A DNA stretch of 36,331 nt from Clostridia bacterium (lineage in GTDB: Bacteria; Bacillota; Clostridia; Christensenellales; Borkfalkiaceae): contig JAJPZA010000153.1 in NCBI GenBank assembly GCA_021204625.1, positions 1-36,331 of the forward strand, given 5' to 3'. This document shows, in pieces, positions 1-9,257 of this stretch; position 1 is the stretch's first letter, and the number at the start of each line of letters is the position of its first letter. The notes under the pieces are model-generated. The model had not been told where the DNA came from and searched no databases. It saw only the letters and a list, made by a program, of their open reading frames with translations. The translations under genes were made by a program, and so were the position numbers.

Positions 1-30
1 TAATTCGCTTGACTCTCGGTAAATTTGTGT

Positions 31-130
31 GCAAGGCTTTGCGGTTTGATATTATATGACAATCAGTCTGTAATCTGTGAGTATGGATTTAGATGGCTGT
101 CAGGCTTGTGGTTCGCGCTTGGTGTAGTTG
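31..130. repeat. Left copy of the clpC 3'-end direct repeat
   Basis: This 100-bp segment matches 2931-3030 at exactly 2900 bp spacing without gaps; I count 88 identical positions of 100. The right copy covers the last 31 bases of clpC plus 69 bases of its downstream flank. Here only a degenerate clpC tail survives: read on the minus strand it ends K-R-E-P-Q-A-stop, against R-R-E-A-Q-A-stop in the real gene. The match begins at one arm (GCAAGGCTTT) of the clpC terminator; the other arm is absent on this side. Seen directly; its reading as an insertion boundary is inference. Confidence 0.85.
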
Positions 131-281
131 CAGAAGATGTTGCCTGCATCTCCTTGTTTTAGGCATGTCTTCTTGTTTTTTTGATTATGCCGGATTGCAT
201 CCGGAATCATTTTGCCTTGTAAAGTGTTAAAGATTACAGGTCGAAAAACACGGATTGGACAATTCCACGCTTGCGTGGCCA

Positions 282-827
282 TCATACATCCTCAGACGCA
301 TCTGATCTCTTGGACCAATCTATTCCCTCCTCAAAAACATATGCAAATACTGGATTCCCTTCATGGTCGTAAGCGGTGACCTTCATTTCATCTTCTGAGA
401 TTTTGTAGCTGTACTTGTGCGGGATATGATATACGAACCAGTCCAATGTTAAGTCGTGAATTGCTTCTGTGTATGGATAGACTTCCACTGCACTGTACAC
501 GCAAAGAGAGTTTGTCTTCTCGCTCTCTGCAGGAATTCTCTTGGTCCGTTTGTATATCCTTATCACTCTTCCAGTCCTGGTTTCAACCTCATGAACACGC
601 TTGCATTTGGGGCAGTACCAGTATTCCATTTCCTCGCTGCGCTGAAAGTAATTGCGTCTGCTTTCCGTAAGCGGATCCCAACCACATATAAAGTCAAACC
701 ATTCCAAAGTCGGGCAGTATGTTATAGCATCCTGCACTTCTTTCTCAATGTATACATATAGCTCACACGGAGACGGGCATGTGCTGTCGCTCATTTCATA
801 TCCGCATTTGCATAATAATCCTGCCAT
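282..827 (-). CDS. Cysteine-rich zinc-ribbon-like protein, candidate immunity partner
   Basis: A protein of 181 residues that I do not recognise by family. The start at 827 is chosen because AAGGAG lies just upstream; a longer frame to 866 lacks a comparable site. The N-terminus has closely spaced cysteines (C6, C8, C17, C21) and a C-P-K-C pair at residues 72-75, suggesting zinc-binding knuckles. The rest is rich in aromatic and acidic residues, with no signal peptide or membrane segment. It follows the toxin-like gene at 871-1368 on the same strand after 43 bp, the usual order for a polymorphic toxin domain and its immunity protein. That role is inferred from position and composition only. 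Confidence 0.6.
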   Translation of the reverse strand: MAGLLCKCGYEMSDSTCPSPCELYVYIEKEVQDAITYCPTLEWFDFICGWDPLTESRRNYFQRSEEMEYWYCPKCKRVHEVETRTGRVIRIYKRTKRIPAESEKTNSLCVYSAVEVYPYTEAIHDLTLDWFVYHIPHKYSYKISEDEMKVTAYDHEGNPVFAYVFEEGIDWSKRSDASEDV

Positions 828-870
828 TTTATATCTCCTTAGCCAAATTAGACAATATCGTATCAAACAA

Positions 871-1368
871 TTATCTATTCTTTAAAGGCAATGGCTCACG
901 CCCATTATACGAATAGATAATATTTGAATTATCTGAAAACCATACTCTGATGGGACCTTTTATGTATCCCTTCCGATTAGCATAATCTATTCCCTGTTGA
1001 ACAAGATTACGAGAAAAGGCGTTGTTGCTCAACCCAGATAAACACAACTCAACTGTCCCAGAGTAGCCATTATTAAACTTGACGAAACCTTTGTTGATTT
1101 CTTTAGCTATTTGCCCCGGGTGTTCAGTGGCGAGACTTTTCACCTCAACCCTGTCTAAAATCTCGTCCCTGTCTGTTGCCTTTACTACTAAGTCGTATGT
1201 TTTTACGCCTTGCTTGTCTCCTTCGTGACGGAACACAACTCGATACTTTGCATCCAGATATTTTTCCGCGACATATATTGCTCCCTGGTCTTTCACCTTA
1301 TAGTTCTTGGTGTCAGCATACCTGCCATCTTCAGTAACAGCATAATATCCGCCCATCCCCCTTCCCAT
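871..1368 (-). CDS. Orphan nuclease-like toxin module (CdiA-CT/PD-(D/E)XK-like)
   Basis: A protein of 165 residues. The middle holds a Y-D-L-V-V strand (D59) followed by V-E-V-K (E75, K77), the spacing of D...ExK active sites in restriction-endonuclease-fold nucleases, including C-terminal toxin domains of contact-dependent and other polymorphic toxins. The glycine-rich start and the conserved-looking tail (V-W-F-S-D, residues 142-146) fit a detached C-terminal toxin domain rather than a full effector: no delivery domain, LXG region or signal peptide is present. The start ATG at 1368 has only a weak GGGG upstream; an internal ATG at 1356 directly abuts AAGGGGG. The gene precedes the putative immunity gene. 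The fold assignment is by motif only, and a non-toxic nuclease is possible. Confidence 0.55.
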   Translation of the reverse strand: MGRGMGGYYAVTEDGRYADTKNYKVKDQGAIYVAEKYLDAKYRVVFRHEGDKQGVKTYDLVVKATDRDEILDRVEVKSLATEHPGQIAKEINKGFVKFNNGYSGTVELCLSGLSNNAFSRNLVQQGIDYANRKGYIKGPIRVWFSDNSNIIYSYNGREPLPLKNR

Positions 1369-1409
1369 ACTATTTACCCCACTTCATTTCACAATAGGAC
1401 TTGCATACA

Positions 1410-1592
1410 ATGATAGGCACGGGAAGAAGATTTCTCCAGGCTTCAGGAAAACGCCCATATACGCCTGCTCCGAAGCCGGAAAAGCCTGTCGAAGAGTTAG
1501 GCAAGTCTCATGAGAACACCCATGAGAAAGAAAATGACCCGGAGAAATCAAAGGATCCGTCATCAAACGATCCGAAGAAGTCCGAGTCATAA
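1410..1592 (+). CDS. Small hydrophilic hypothetical protein
   Basis: An open frame of 60 residues on the strand opposite its neighbours. It is very rich in K, E, P, S and D (for example P-E-K-P-V-E-E-L, then runs such as N-D-P-E-K-S-K-D-P), so it would be disordered and soluble. No clear Shine-Dalgarno sequence is seen before the ATG. It lies in the gap between the toxin-like gene and the broken ImmA/IrrE gene and ends 9 bp before a large inverted repeat. It may equally be fortuitous. Confidence 0.25.
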   Translation: MIGTGRRFLQASGKRPYTPAPKPEKPVEELGKSHENTHEKENDPEKSKDPSSNDPKKSES

Positions 1593-1601
1593 GTCTAAGA
1601 C

Positions 1602-1651
1602 AAACGCTTGGCTGCGCTGTCAAACGTTAATCTCAGCGCAGCTTCGCGTTT
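1602..1651. repeat. Imperfect inverted repeat, possible bidirectional terminator
   Basis: The arms are AAACGC-ttg-GCTGCGCTG and CAGCGCAGC-ttc-GCGTTT, separated by a 14-base loop; 15 base pairs form with one 3-base internal bulge on each side. A partial T run follows on the plus strand (GCGTTTCC). It separates the plus-strand small frame from the minus-strand broken ImmA/IrrE gene. Terminator activity is inferred. Confidence 0.5.
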
Positions 1652-1739
1652 CCTGGGAACCCCATTCCCCAGGGTAACGCGCATTACATCCAAATTTTAC
1701 AACATCAGACACTACAAAACAAGTGCATTTTACATGAGA

Positions 1740-2177
1740 TTAAGTCTCACTATGGCCTCTGGGCACCCTCAAAATTTTTTGGTCAGGAAAGGGGTTATGT
1801 ACTTGACAAGGGCGCCGGTTCACAACTGTAAAAAGTCCCTTACGAATCCTTTGCTCATCTCCACTTCCCTTAAACTGCTTATCCAGCACGATGCTTCCTG
1901 CACGATACAACTCCTTATGCGGAAGCATTCCAGGATAATATGGAACAGACGGCCATACATAGTACATAGTGTCCCCACATACAGCCATCCCAAGTTTTGA
2001 CATGTCAGGAGTTAAGTATGCTAAAGTCAGGCTATAATTTAGAGCATCTACTAAAGCATACGGATCAAACCGCATTGGCTTGACAAGTCTTTCAGGATTG
2101 TATTTCCTGTTGAGTTGATCTGCAATATTTTCAAGATCCTTTGTTGTATAGCTCTGAAAACGCATCACTCCTGTCAA
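1740..2177 (-). pseudogene. Truncated ImmA/IrrE-family protein lacking its HExxH site
   Basis: A frame of 145 residues beginning like the ImmA/IrrE (DUF955) proteins that accompany XRE repressors: a Y-T-T-K-D-L-E helix, then F-D-P-Y-A-L-V-D-A-L and a K-E-L-Y-R-A-G-S-I-V-L-D strand before Q-R-I-R. In intact members the next segment is F-T-V-V-H-E-x-x-H, the zinc protease motif. Here it reads F-T-V-V-N-R-R-P and then continues in unrelated sequence to a stop, so the metal site and the C-terminal part are missing. The start lies 3 bp after the XRE stop codon, so the pair is co-transcribed. It is almost certainly inactive as a protease, though a short protein could still be made. Confidence 0.65.
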
Positions 2178-2180
2178 ATA

Positions 2181-2561
2181 TTACTCACCCCCTGGATTTT
2201 CTCCTTTCTCAAGCATTTCAATCACCTTCTCCCACTCCTTTTCGCCGCAGCCATTATCCCTTGCTTTGCGCAGCGCGATGCGGGCAGCCTTCGTGCTCAT
2301 GATATACTCTGCGATATCAGGGGAAACATTGTTCTTCTTGCCTGCGGCCAGATCAAACAATGTATCCGTCTCTTCCTGTGTCAACTGAAGGCACCTGGCA
2401 ATAATCTCAATCTTTTCCCTGTCAGGCGGGTAGCGGTGATCTTTTTCAATATCGCTCATGTAGGCCGGCGCAATACCCAGATCCTCTGCCAATTTTCTTA
2501 AATTGACTCCCTTTGCAAGCCTCTTGCTTCGCACATAACTCCCGAAAGTCTCCTCTGTCAT
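2181..2561 (-). CDS. XRE-family helix-turn-helix regulator
   Basis: A protein of 126 residues with an N-terminal Cro/C1-type helix-turn-helix at about residues 8-60: R-S-K-R-L-A-K-G, L-R-K-L-A-E-D-L-G-I, then Y-M-S-D-I-E-K. The C-terminal half is helical and charged. It forms an operon with the broken ImmA/IrrE gene (3-bp gap), the standard pairing in which the protease cleaves the repressor to induce genes of a mobile element. Since the protease is broken, this repressor may be locked on, or controlled otherwise. A GGGAGA-containing leader precedes the start. It probably regulates itself and the insert between the direct repeats. Confidence 0.85.
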   Translation of the reverse strand: MTEETFGSYVRSKRLAKGVNLRKLAEDLGIAPAYMSDIEKDHRYPPDREKIEIIARCLQLTQEETDTLFDLAAGKKNNVSPDIAEYIMSTKAARIALRKARDNGCGEKEWEKVIEMLEKGENPGGE

Positions 2562-2610
2562 CTTCCTGTCTGTCTCCCTTCCTTTTGCTTATTCGCTAAT
2601 TTATAACGTA

Positions 2611-2619
2611 ATTATATCA
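2611..2619 (-). promoter_or_regulatory. Extended -10 promoter of the XRE gene
   Basis: The minus strand reads TGATATAAT, a perfect TATAAT with a TGn extension, 50 bases before the XRE start. No convincing -35 hexamer is visible, which is typical of extended -10 promoters. The flanking sequence is strongly AT-rich. Confidence 0.55.
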
Positions 2620-2905
2620 TAACTAAAATCAAAAATCATGTGTCTGAACGCAGTTGTTTTTACGAATTTTACAATTTTACTACACATTTTTCATCAATAA
2701 GAATGCCTACACCTTCACACTACAGCACTTGCCGGGTTTCTTCTTAGCTTAGCATTCCAGAGTAGGCGTGTAATCTGGTAAATTCTTAACTGGTAAATTT
2801 CGCTATCCTACCATAATTTGCCCGTAAACTTTTAAATCGACATATACAACACATGAAATGTAGGAGCTTTTGGTCATTTTACAGGTCTGAGAGAGTTTTC
2901 GCCAA
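2620..2905. other. AT-rich intergenic region of the insert
   Basis: No gene is supported here. The only structure I see is a short direct repeat CTGGTAAATT at 2775-2784 and 2790-2799 (15-bp period). Confidence 0.5.
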
Positions 2906-2940
2906 GGAAAAAGCCCTGCGCCGGACGGGTGCAAGGCTTT
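2906..2940 (-). terminator. Rho-independent terminator of clpC
   Basis: On the minus strand AAAGCCTTGC pairs with GCAGGGCTTT (10 bp with one G·U) around an 11-base loop, followed by TTTTTCC. It starts about 60 bp after the clpC stop codon. Its promoter-proximal arm is the first ten bases of the 100-bp direct repeat, so the duplication breakpoint falls inside this hairpin. Confidence 0.85.
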
Positions 2941-2999
2941 GCGGTTTGGTATTATATGACAATCGGTCTGTAATCTGTGGTTATTGATTTGGATGGCTG

Positions 3000-5546
<2,547 letters not shown>

Positions 5547-5701
5547 AGTTAATTACCTCCGTCTGTTAAAAAATGTATGTCTTCTGTCTTCCCGCCCTCC
5601 GGTCCGATGAATCCGGTCATGAAACCCGCATATATGCCGGGCTCCGGCGGAAAACACGTTATGTGCACTGTTGTTTTTTTGGCTCTGGCTTGCATGATTT
5701 G

Positions 5702-5805
5702 GGCCGGCTGTTTGGACCGGCTGTCCAGGCCGGCTGTTTGGACCGGCTGTCCAGGCCGGCTGCTTGGGCCGGCTGCTTGGGCCGGCTGCTTGGGCCGGCT
5801 GCTTG
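5702..5805. repeat. Eight-unit 13-bp minisatellite between mcsB and clpC
   Basis: Exactly 104 bp (8 x 13). The first half is two identical 26-bp double units (a GGCCGGCTGTTTG-like unit followed by a GACCGGCTGTCCA-like unit); the second half is four identical GGCCGGCTGCTTG units. Each unit holds a GCCGGC or ACCGGC core, so the transcript could form alternative hairpins. It lies 12 bp after the mcsB stop inside the operon. The minus strand is open here as a Pro/Gln/Ala-rich frame, but no start site supports a gene. Confidence 0.9.
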
Positions 5806-5817
5806 GCTCCGTATTGG

Positions 5818-6831
5818 CTAGGAAACAAGGCTCTTAAGGCACTTGCCGGTCTGCTCCGCGCGGTACACGTCCCTCTCCGTCGCCGTGAGTTCGCGCTCGG
5901 CTGCGTCTGTTATGTTGGAGGGGCGCATGCGGATTACCAGGTCATCTATTGCCGTTATGTCCCGGATGGGGATGTAGCCTAAGACGGCTCCGAGCTTCAC
6001 ATATGATGAGTATTTCTGCAGTTCGCCGGAAGTGAGGCGGGCGCAGTTGGTGAGGATGCCGTATGAGCGCATGCACTGGTCCTTTATGGCAAGAGCGTTT
6101 TCGCCGAGAGTGAGGTCCCTTCTTCTCTGGCTCTCAAGGTCGCAAACCTGGCGGACCACGTTGTACACCTTCTCAAGAATCTGCTCTTCGGTGAGGCCTA
6201 AGGTCACTTCGTTGGAAATCTGATACGTGTAGCCTTCGGCGTCGCTCCCCTCTCCGTACGTGCCGCGGACGGTCAGGCCAAGGCGGGATGCGCTGCGGTT
6301 CACGCTCTGCATGAGGCCGCAGATGGAAAGGGCCGGAAGGAAAAGCATGACGGACGCCCTGAGGCCTGTGCCCACGTTCGTGGGGCAGGCTGTAAGGTAC
6401 CCCAGCTGCTCGTCATAGGCGAACTTCATGTATGAGGAAAGGGCGTTGTCGATGGCGGACATTCTGTCATATGCCTCAGTGAGCTTGAGCCCTTTAATTA
6501 TGCACTGCTCCCGCAGGTGGTCCTCTTCGTTTATCATTATGGAGACACTCTCGTCCGCGTTTATGAGGACGGCCGAAATGCGCTTGGTCTTCAGAAGGTT
6601 CGGGGATATGAGGTGGTTCTCCACAAGGGACTGTGCCTTTGCGTCCGAGATGGTGTTCATATAGTACAGGTTGAAATCATCATGACTGTACTTTGAGATG
6701 GCGCTGGCAACATTGCGCCTTATCTCATTTGCCTGCTTCTCATCCTTGAAATGCCCCGGGAAGGGGTACCCCTCTATGTTTCTCGCCAGCCTCACTCTTG
6801 TGGAGATTACAGTCTTGTCAAAATCAGACAT
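5818..6831 (-). CDS. mcsB: Protein-arginine kinase McsB
   Basis: A protein of 337 residues related to phosphagen (guanido) kinases; it phosphorylates arginines on proteins and so marks them for ClpC-ClpP. The nucleotide-binding S-T-R-V-R-L-A-R-N block is at 10-18, N-E-E-D-H-L-R at 101-107, and the signature C-P-T-N-V-G-T-G-L-R-A-S at 149-160 with the reactive cysteine. The C-terminal part carries the McsB-specific helical region rather than a creatine-kinase tail. Its start overlaps the mcsA stop by 8 bp (translational coupling), in keeping with McsA being its activator. Confidence 0.96.
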   Translation of the reverse strand: MSDFDKTVISTRVRLARNIEGYPFPGHFKDEKQANEIRRNVASAISKYSHDDFNLYYMNTISDAKAQSLVENHLISPNLLKTKRISAVLINADESVSIMINEEDHLREQCIIKGLKLTEAYDRMSAIDNALSSYMKFAYDEQLGYLTACPTNVGTGLRASVMLFLPALSICGLMQSVNRSASRLGLTVRGTYGEGSDAEGYTYQISNEVTLGLTEEQILEKVYNVVRQVCDLESQRRRDLTLGENALAIKDQCMRSYGILTNCARLTSGELQKYSSYVKLGAVLGYIPIRDITAIDDLVIRMRPSNITDAAERELTATERDVYRAEQTGKCLKSLVS

Positions 6832-7330
6832 CTTCCCCTCCTTCCCCGGCGGCGTCCCCCGGGTTGAGCTCCGCGTTGATGGCGTTTATCTGCTCATAGA
6901 TGTCGTTGGCCTTCATAAACTCCTTGTTGCGGATGGCCTCTTCAAGCTGCTCCTGCAACTGGCTGAGCTTGCGGTGATAGCCGCTCTTGTCCGCATTGGT
7001 GTTTGCCTTGCCCACATGCTCCGTATGGCCCTGCAGATGCTCTATGGCAGGCATGAGCTCCGTCTTGAAAGCGTCATAGCATGAAGGGCATCCCAGAAGG
7101 CCGGTCCTCTGGTATTCGCTGTAACTGGTCCCGCACACCGGGCATCTCTTCTCCGTCTTTCTGACTCTCGGCGAAAGAAGGTCCGTGAGTATGTCCGCGT
7201 TTGTGGCGTTAAGGCCTCCGAACATCTCCTGGTAGCATGCCGGGCAAAGATGGTACTCGAACACCTTGTCCCCTATTATCTCTTTATAATCCACTGTGGC
7301 CTGGTTTTTCTTGCAGCGCTGACAAAGCAT
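6824..7330 (-). CDS. mcsA: McsA, zinc-finger activator of the McsB kinase
   Basis: A protein of 168 residues. Four CxxC pairs (C3/C6, C29/C32, C63/C66, C81/C84) form two zinc-binding modules, followed by a UVR domain at about 122-157 (L-Q-E-Q-L-E-E-A-I-R-N-K-E-F). This is the McsA layout. The start at 7330 is chosen because GGAGAAG lies 5 bases upstream and because the known family begins M-x-C-x-x-C; a longer frame runs to 7408 through the promoter. It heads the mcsA-mcsB-clpC operon. Unlike in Bacillus, no ctsR gene precedes it. Confidence 0.95.
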   Translation of the reverse strand: MLCQRCKKNQATVDYKEIIGDKVFEYHLCPACYQEMFGGLNATNADILTDLLSPRVRKTEKRCPVCGTSYSEYQRTGLLGCPSCYDAFKTELMPAIEHLQGHTEHVGKANTNADKSGYHRKLSQLQEQLEEAIRNKEFMKANDIYEQINAINAELNPGDAAGEGGEDV

Positions 7331-7375
7331 GATTTCTTCTCCATAGGGCCGCAAATCGCAAACCCCTTCACTATA

Positions 7376-7381
7376 ATTATA
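7376..7381 (-). promoter_or_regulatory. -10 element of the mcsA-mcsB-clpC operon
   Basis: The minus strand has a perfect TATAAT 46 bases before the mcsA start; the -35 region (GTTTAG or TGTTTA at 17-18 bp) is poor. The tandem GGTCAAA heptads of a CtsR operator are not seen. Downstream, GGTTTGCGATTTGCGG is a short direct repeat that could be a regulator site. Confidence 0.5.
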
Positions 7382-7442
7382 AACACTTTTCGACTGTTCT
7401 AAACACAAACGGGAAAACTTTGTGAAATATTTTTATTGGCTG

Positions 7443-8792
7443 TCAGTTTGGGGAGAATCCAGAAAGGAACTCTTTGGTCAGAAATGCACAGAAGTGAGGA
7501 AATGTAATTATATTATTCTTATATCCTACATTTCCACGTATAAACTTCATCCCATAAATAATATCCTTATAATTCGGACTGCTTATGAGAGTTGCCAAAG
7601 ATTTGGACTGGTTGTTCTGTGCCTTGACCTCAATGGGAACAATATTATTATTGTTGCGAACAATAAACTCCTCCTGCAACGGGGAATTTTCTTTCTTGTA
7701 ATAGTAGAGCATTTTATAGCCGCCCTTAATAAGAGCTTCCCCTATTATGCATTCAAATAGACCGCCCTTGTATGTCCCAAGATTTTTGTTTGTCTTGAAG
7801 TCTTTCTGTGATTCTTCGTCCAGCTGAGACAGCAGCAGGCCGCTGTCCGCATAATAAATCACACATACACCAGGCAGACAATTTCCTTTCAAAGGTAATT
7901 CGAGAGGATTCAAAGCATGACTGATATTGATTATGCCGGCATCCAAGAGCCAGTCAAATGCTCCGCTGTAATCATTAAAAGTTGCAGTTTTTTTAATTTT
8001 GGATACCTGAAACTTCTTGTTTGCTTTGCCAAGCTGCGAAGGAATGTCTCTGAAGACAGCCTCGATTCTGGCCTTGTCTATACCTGTTGAGTACTTTTTT
8101 ATATCCTCCTCATAGCCCTCGACTATCAGCTCCTGAAGTTTAAGAGTGTCTTCAAAGGTGCCCTTCCGGACAAAGTTGGAAACAACCTGCGGCATGCCTC
8201 CTGTAATGCAATAGTCAGTGAATAAATCATCATAGTGATTTAATGCAGCATTAGAGAACGGGCTGAAGGTGCGCATATGCTCAAGCATGTCATCTCGTAT
8301 AGAATTGTCATATCCAAGTGCCCAGAGGAACTCATCAAAATCCATGGATTTCATTTCAACTTCCTCTTTATAACCGACACTTATGCTTGATATGCTATGA
8401 TAATGAACACCCAATAATGATCCGCTGCATATGACGTCATAACGGCCATCTATGGCGAAGCACTTGAGTGTTGTAGTGATATCCGGAAACGCTTGGATTT
8501 CGTCAAAGATTAAAAGCGTGGCATTATCAATAAACTGAGCTTTGCTATTTATCCTCGAAATGGCTTTTATAACATTGGGAACAGTATAACCATTATCAAC
8601 GATTTGCTTGTACTCGGGCATGGTTGCAAAATTAATCTCAATGATGCTCTTATAGTTCATTGAGGCAAAGTGTTCTATTGATGCGGTCTTCCCCACCTGT
8701 CTGGCTCCTTTGATAATCAAAGGAAGATGGTCCGGATTAGCTTTCCATCGTTCAAGATAATTATCTATCTTTCTCTTCAAATAATCAGCCAT
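7443..8792 (-). CDS. AAA+ ATPase with DUF4143 (ATP-binding protein)
   Basis: A protein of 449 residues. Walker A is G-A-R-Q-V-G-K-T (29-36), Walker B L-L-I-F-D-E-I-Q (93-100), and S-G-S-L-L-G (123-128) follows, all typical of the large prokaryotic 'ATPase plus DUF4143' family, whose C-terminal half has a nuclease-like V-P-I-E-V-K (near residue 404 here). Cellular roles in this family are poorly known; links to toxin-antitoxin-like and mobile functions are suspected. The start at 8792 follows GAGGG. The gene is visibly more AT-rich than its neighbours and occupies the place upstream of mcsA where ctsR is often found, suggesting acquisition by transfer. Confidence 0.88.
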   Translation of the reverse strand: MADYLKRKIDNYLERWKANPDHLPLIIKGARQVGKTASIEHFASMNYKSIIEINFATMPEYKQIVDNGYTVPNVIKAISRINSKAQFIDNATLLIFDEIQAFPDITTTLKCFAIDGRYDVICSGSLLGVHYHSISSISVGYKEEVEMKSMDFDEFLWALGYDNSIRDDMLEHMRTFSPFSNAALNHYDDLFTDYCITGGMPQVVSNFVRKGTFEDTLKLQELIVEGYEEDIKKYSTGIDKARIEAVFRDIPSQLGKANKKFQVSKIKKTATFNDYSGAFDWLLDAGIINISHALNPLELPLKGNCLPGVCVIYYADSGLLLSQLDEESQKDFKTNKNLGTYKGGLFECIIGEALIKGGYKMLYYYKKENSPLQEEFIVRNNNNIVPIEVKAQNNQSKSLATLISSPNYKDIIYGMKFIRGNVGYKNNIITFPHFCAFLTKEFLSGFSPN

Positions 8793-8860
8793 ATAACCCT
8801 CGTGATAAAATAATATGGTCATTTTAGCATATATATCCAGATAAATCAAGTCATATATGG

Positions 8861-8988
8861 AAAAAAATGAACCACTTTTTTTGAAAATATAAGATTTTAT
8901 GAACGACTTTCTTAAGAAAATAGAGATTTTATGAACGACTTTTTTGAAAAAATAAAGATTTTATGAACGGCTTTCCTGCGCTCCGTAA
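8861..8988. repeat. 32-bp tandem repeats upstream of the DUF4143 ATPase gene
   Basis: Three head-to-tail units begin with GATTTTATGAACG at 8893, 8925 and 8957 (exact 32-bp period), preceded by a more degenerate 32-bp unit from 8861 (ATGAACCACTTTTTTTGAAAAT in phase). Each unit holds a T run followed by GAAAA. They lie in the 5' region of the ATPase gene and end before the plus-strand Fe-S gene. There are no unique spacers, so this is not a CRISPR array. Confidence 0.8.
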
Positions 8989-9183
8989 TATTTCATGCAT
9001 ATCCGTCCGGGTCACTCAATGCCTCCGGGCTCCTGGATATATGCCCGTACGGCAGACGGGCTACCTGGCATTGCTGCGCGGATATGCCCCCTTCGCTGTC
9101 CACGCGCCGGTGTGAGAAAGAAACAGCCGGATGACCGGATTATGAGAATTGCGAGAATTTTGCAGCAAGGGGGCGTGTAATGG
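8989..9183. other. Intergenic region before the Fe-S scaffold operon
   Basis: No gene is supported. A short inverted repeat GCCCGT (9043-9048) / ACGGGC (9056-9061) is the only evident structure; frames here are short and lack start signals. Confidence 0.4.
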
Positions 9184-9212
9184 TTGTTTTTAATTGAAGG
9201 AGCTGATATACT
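9184..9212 (+). promoter_or_regulatory. Promoter of the Fe-S scaffold-GGGtGRT operon
   Basis: TTGTTT at 9184-9189 and TATACT at 9207-9212 are separated by exactly 17 bp, a good housekeeping-sigma promoter. Transcription should start near 9219, about 39 bases before the first ATG, with GGAGG at 9242 as ribosome binding site. Confidence 0.7.
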
Positions 9213-9213
9213 T

Positions 9214-9233
9214 ATGAGTATAAGATTACTCAT
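9214..9233. promoter_or_regulatory. Palindrome at the transcription start, candidate operator
   Basis: ATGAGTATAAGATTACTCAT has 7-bp arms (ATGAGTA/TACTCAT) around a 6-base centre and covers the predicted start point just after the -10 element. A repressor bound here would block the promoter. Because the operon encodes a cysteine-rich Fe-S scaffold-like protein, an Rrf2/IscR-type or redox regulator is a reasonable guess, but no regulator gene is nearby. Confidence 0.55.
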
Positions 9234-9257
9234 TTATGTGTCGGAGGAATTAAAGTA

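Noticed and set aside
100-285. Minus-strand frame of 61 residues at the left end
   Set aside because: It is the degenerate copy of the clpC 3' end read through flanking sequence, not an independent gene.
1602-1651. Possible integron attC site
   Set aside because: The stem-loop lacks the conserved GTTRRRY/RYYYAAC ends, and no integron integrase is nearby.
5553-5828. Pro/Gln/Ala-rich minus-strand frame of 91 residues over the minisatellite
   Set aside because: It results from the 13-bp repeat staying open in this frame; it overlaps the mcsB stop and has no ribosome binding site.
8861-8988. Possible CRISPR array
   Set aside because: The 32-bp units are contiguous tandem repeats without unique spacers, and no cas genes are present.
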